Assembly: GCA_965220485.1 (NCBI GenBank)
Contig: OZ244832.1
Location: 3,720,001 to 3,784,000 of the forward strand
Direction of reading: 5' to 3'
Source: Aldehydirespirator sp965220485
GTDB taxonomy: Bacteria; Actinomycetota; Acidimicrobiia; Acidimicrobiales; Aldehydirespiratoraceae
Length of the DNA stretch: 64,000 bases
This document shows, piece by piece, positions 58,857 through 64,000 of the stretch. A model generated the notes under the pieces. It was not told where the DNA came from, did no database searches, and saw only the letters and a program-made list of their open reading frames with translations. The position numbers and the translations under genes are program-made. Within the stretch, counting starts at the first letter, position 1, and every line of letters begins with the position of its first letter.

Positions 58857-60005
58857 CTACGGCCAGAGCTCGTCGGCGGCCAGGGTTTGGTGCAGATCCT
58901 CGAGCGGCCACACGTCGATGCCGTCCCTGGTTGTGAAGGCGCGGCGGCCTCGGTAGGCGAGGATGCGGCGGGCCAGTGCGGGGAGGTCGGCTACGGCTCG
59001 CAGTCCTTTGAGCATGGCGGTGTTGTACCGCTCGGCGGCCTTGACCTCGATGGCGAGGTGCTCGCGGTCGCGGGTGAGCACGAAGTCGACTTCGGCGGCG
59101 GACTCGGCGGCGGCCCAGTATCCGATGTCGTCGTAGATGCGCTGGTGCTCGTTGTGGGCTCGTAGCAGGCCTAGCACCCAACCTTCCAGCAGAGCCCCTC
59201 GCTCCTCGGCCGCGACCGGCCCTAGCTGGCGCTTGACCGCTCGCACCAGTCCGGGATCGGCCCAGTACAGCTTGGGTCGGCACCGCTCCCGGACCCTCAG
59301 CCGAGCCTCGATGGCTGGCAGTTGCACGGCCAGCAGCGTGTCCTCGAGGATCTCGAGATAGCCGTTGACGGTGGTCCGGGCAACTCCGGCGTCGCGAGCG
59401 ATGGAGGCGGCGTTGACGGTCTGGGCGTGCATCACCGCGGCCACCGGCAGGAAGCGCACGAATCCCGACAAGTTGCGGACTGCGGCCTCGGCCCGGATCT
59501 CCTCGCGAAGGTACAGCTGTGTGTAGCTCTTGAGGACATCCCTTCGGTCCGGAGCGGTCCACACCAGCGGGATGGTGCCGTAGCGGAGCGCGTCGTCGAG
59601 ACTGAAGTCGTGCCCGAGTTCCGCCGGAGTAAGCGGGTGCATGGCCTTGCGCAGCGCCCGTCCCGCCAGCAGGTTGGTGCCCGCGGTCTTGAGCTTGCGG
59701 GCGCTGGATCCCAGCAGGGCGAAACGAACGCCGCGCTCTTCGATCATCCGGTGCACCTCGTTGAGCAGGCTGGGGATGCGCTGGACCTCGTCCACCACCA
59801 CCCATTCGCCCGCCCCCACCCCCGACAGCAGTTGGCGGAACAGCGACGGGTCGGCTAGCAGGTCGGTGAACAGATCCTCGTCCAGCAAGTCGAGCCGCAG
59901 CGCGCCGGGCAGGGCCTGCCGGGCCCAGGTGCTCTTGCCCACGCCCCTCACGCCGAGCAGGAAGAAGCTCCGATCCGGCACCTGAGCCAGCCGTTCGTAG
60001 ATCAT
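58857..60005 (-). CDS. AAA_14/DUF4143 family ATPase, second copy
   Basis: A 382-aa DUF4143 ATPase, only distantly similar to the one at 4390. Walker A LGVRGVGKSTWARQAL near residue 20; Walker B WVVVDEVQRIPSLLNEVHR; sensor FALLGSSARKLK; HTH-like segment NAASIARDAGVARTTVNGYLEILEDT; and DUF4143 ending with EVDFVLTRDREHLAIEVKAAE (E-V-D...E-V-K nuclease-like). ATG 60005 is only ten bases from a strong palindrome. Confidence 0.9.
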   Translation of the reverse strand: MIYERLAQVPDRSFFLLGVRGVGKSTWARQALPGALRLDLLDEDLFTDLLADPSLFRQLLSGVGAGEWVVVDEVQRIPSLLNEVHRMIEERGVRFALLGSSARKLKTAGTNLLAGRALRKAMHPLTPAELGHDFSLDDALRYGTIPLVWTAPDRRDVLKSYTQLYLREEIRAEAAVRNLSGFVRFLPVAAVMHAQTVNAASIARDAGVARTTVNGYLEILEDTLLAVQLPAIEARLRVRERCRPKLYWADPGLVRAVKRQLGPVAAEERGALLEGWVLGLLRAHNEHQRIYDDIGYWAAAESAAEVDFVLTRDREHLAIEVKAAERYNTAMLKGLRAVADLPALARRILAYRGRRAFTTRDGIDVWPLEDLHQTLAADELWP

Positions 60006-60014
60006 GCCATCAAG

Positions 60015-60038
60015 AATAGCCGAAAAGTGACGGCTATT
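60015..60038. promoter_or_regulatory. inverted repeat upstream of second DUF4143 gene (possible operator)
   Basis: AATAGCCG and CGGCTATT are perfect 8-bp arms around an 8-bp centre that contains CACTTTT on the coding strand. It ends 10 bp before the ATG at 60005, so it covers the expected ribosome-binding region. Like the element at 4318-4333, it has the order AGCC, CACTTT, GGCTAT. Confidence 0.55.
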
Positions 60039-60228
60039 TACTCAGATTTAGACACCCGTCGGACCTCCTCGTCCACAGACGGCTGCCTTCTTGCCAGCTC
60101 CAGCAATCCGTGTGTCCGACCCCTCGTCTACCCACGTTAGCCTCGTCCAACGACGCCAGTCCAACGAACTACCCACGGGTCTTGGTCACATCTGACCCAT
60201 GGCCGCCGGAAGGTCGATCCGGGGCCCG

Positions 60229-61284
60229 CTAGCCGATGGTTAGGGCGGGGGTTTCGGCTAGGCGGTCTGCGGCTAGGCGCAGCACGGCGGTGGCGGGGGT
60301 ATCGGGCAGCGACGTGAGCGCGGCCTGGGCCTTGTCGGCCCACATGCGGGCAGTGTCGCGGGCCTCGTCCACACCGGTCGTGGACCGAACCAGCCCGGCG
60401 GCCCGGTCCCGGGCCGCGGCGTCGATGGGTCGACCGAGGATCGAGCGCAGTTCGTCGCCCGCCACCGGGTCGGCCAGAGCCCGGATGACCGGCAGCGTGT
60501 AGGTCCCCTCGGCCAGGTCGTTGCCAGCCGGCTTGCCCAGCTGCGACTCGGTGGCCACCAGGTCCAGGATGTCGTCGACGATCTGGAAGGCCATACCGTA
60601 GGCGAAGCCGAACTCTCCGAGCGCCTCCGCCGCATGCCTCCGCACCTCGCCGACGGTTGCCCCGATCCGGCACGAGATCGACAGCAGCGCCGCGGTCTTG
60701 CCCGACACGGCCAGTTCGTAGCGCTGCTCGCTGCGCTCGATGTCGTAGGCGTTCTCGAGCTCGATGATCTGGCCCTCGCACAGTTGGGTGATCGCCTCGG
60801 CCAGCAGCGCCGCGACCTCGGCCCCCAGAGACGCCGCCATGGCCGAGGCCCGTCCCAGCAGGTAGTCGCCGGCCAGGATGGCCCGCAGGTTTCCCCACTG
60901 GGCGTTGACGCTGGGAATCGAGCGCCGGGTAGTGGCCTCGTCCATCACGTCGTCGTGGTACAGCGATCCGATGTGGACCAGCTCCACCGAGGCCCCGCCC
61001 CGCACCGCGGCCCGCGAGGACCTCGTCGGCGCGGGGTCGCAAACCAGAGAGGAGGCGAGGCAGAAGCCGGGGCGGACCAGTTTCCCGCCCACGCTGATCA
61101 GGTGGCGGGCCAGTTCGGTGACAAAGTCGTCGGTGGCCGCTGCGGCTGCCAACAGCTCCTCCTCCACGCGCCGCAGGTCGTCATCGAGGCACGGCAACAG
61201 GGCGAACGGGGAGGTGGCGGCCACGCCGTGAGGGTAATGGGGGACCGGCCGGACATGCAGCACGAAACCAGGGCCGCGGCGCAA
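60229..61284 (-). CDS. trans-polyprenyl diphosphate synthase (IspA/GGPP synthase family)
   Basis: Polyprenyl synthetase, 351 aa. The first Asp-rich motif is YHDDVMDEATTRR (DDxxD) near residue 120, the second FQIVDDILDLVATESQLGKPAGNDLAEG. SVGGKLVRPGF and GEGQIIELE-like LCEGQIIELENAYD fit long-chain (menaquinone-type) synthases. A GTG at 61224 (VAATSPFALLP) is an alternative start. The chain length cannot be told. It is divergent from clpC. Confidence 0.9.
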   Translation of the reverse strand: MRRGPGFVLHVRPVPHYPHGVAATSPFALLPCLDDDLRRVEEELLAAAAATDDFVTELARHLISVGGKLVRPGFCLASSLVCDPAPTRSSRAAVRGGASVELVHIGSLYHDDVMDEATTRRSIPSVNAQWGNLRAILAGDYLLGRASAMAASLGAEVAALLAEAITQLCEGQIIELENAYDIERSEQRYELAVSGKTAALLSISCRIGATVGEVRRHAAEALGEFGFAYGMAFQIVDDILDLVATESQLGKPAGNDLAEGTYTLPVIRALADPVAGDELRSILGRPIDAAARDRAAGLVRSTTGVDEARDTARMWADKAQAALTSLPDTPATAVLRLAADRLAETPALTIG

Positions 61285-61351
61285 CTCATGTCACGGGTCT
61301 CGGTTACACTGACCGACATGAGGCAGCCCATCTGGCCAGGAGGTGTATGCG

Positions 61352-63883
<2,532 letters not shown>

Positions 63884-64000
63884 GCTCGCCCTCCGCGGGC
63901 AGCCTGAGAGCGGGTCGCGAGACTAGGGCCATGGCTGCTCAGAGCCAGGCTCGCATGTCACCCGTTTCCGGCTGCAGGAGCAGGCCGCGCCTTCGCGGGC

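Overview
The window looks like one chromosomal segment of a high-GC actinobacterium, most likely from class Acidimicrobiia or a close relative. This rests on very high coding GC, frequent GTG starts, overlapping ATGA/GTGA operon junctions, and marker genes: a SigR/RsrA-type sigma/anti-sigma pair, a DUF2342 metalloprotease, an F420/LLM oxidoreductase, a DUF4244 pilin with a Tad pilus locus, and the folK-DUF2520-panC-coaX order. Species assignment is inference.

Layout. (1) 49-9734: a coupled pair on the minus strand (ATP-grasp/M20-like fusion, then gamma-glutamyltransferase with a 36-bp tandem repeat near its start), a DUF4143 ATPase, and a YhaO/YhaN (SbcD/SbcC-like) pair whose ATPase is frameshifted. 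(2) 9955-20435: a molybdenum-hydroxylase locus like the E. coli xdhD/ssnA/yqeB region: FAD subunit, XdhD-type catalytic subunit whose Fe-S domain has lost every cysteine, SsnA, XdhC and YqeB. It is split by a 3.4-kb stretch (about 13.8-17.2 kb) with an IS30 remnant, AT-richer secreted-protein genes and two copies of a 107-bp MITE. (3) 20769-33764: a minus-strand defence island. It is a complete Wadjet type II system (jetC-jetA-jetB-jetD) followed by an AlbA_2/ATPase gene and a ParA gene. The AlbA_2 gene is split by a 1.9-kb insertion carrying one low-GC SLH-zincin gene; excising it with a 3-bp TSD restores the frame exactly. (4) 33989-40407: an LLM oxidoreductase, the Tad pilus genes (tadZ, tadA, tadB, tadC, DUF4244 pilin, TadE), then a STAS/anti-sigma kinase pair. 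(5) 40460-55622: core genes: nhaA, topA, an MFS transporter, tmk, holB, tRNA-Thr(CGT), sigR/rsrA, a DUF2342 protease, tilS, hpt, a pseudophosphatase-like protein, folK, a DUF2520 protein, panC and coaX. (6) 55623-60040: a scrambled zone with a lysS remnant, a third MITE, a coiled-coil gene and its truncated duplicate, a duplicated 3' end of the prenyl synthase gene, an IS630-type element and a second DUF4143 ATPase. (7) 60229-63883: a polyprenyl synthase and clpC, divergently transcribed.

How the genes work together. The Mo-hydroxylase locus should oxidise a purine-like heterocycle, with SsnA as a deaminase/hydrolase and XdhC/YqeB as cofactor-maturation factors. The Wadjet genes should form a plasmid-sensing SMC complex (JetABC) with a Toprim nuclease (JetD). 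The Tad genes build a type IVc pilus. Most housekeeping genes overlap by a few bases and are probably co-transcribed.

A recurrent theme is short tandem duplication at translation starts or gene junctions (ggt, jetA, tmk/holB, panC, DUF2342), together with non-autonomous elements landing at gene boundaries. The strongest observations are the cysteine-less XdhD, the six-gene Wadjet-AlbA_2-ParA operon with its SLH cassette, the shared palindrome upstream of both DUF4143 genes, the degenerate ligase/peptidase fusion, and the nearly identical MITE copies.
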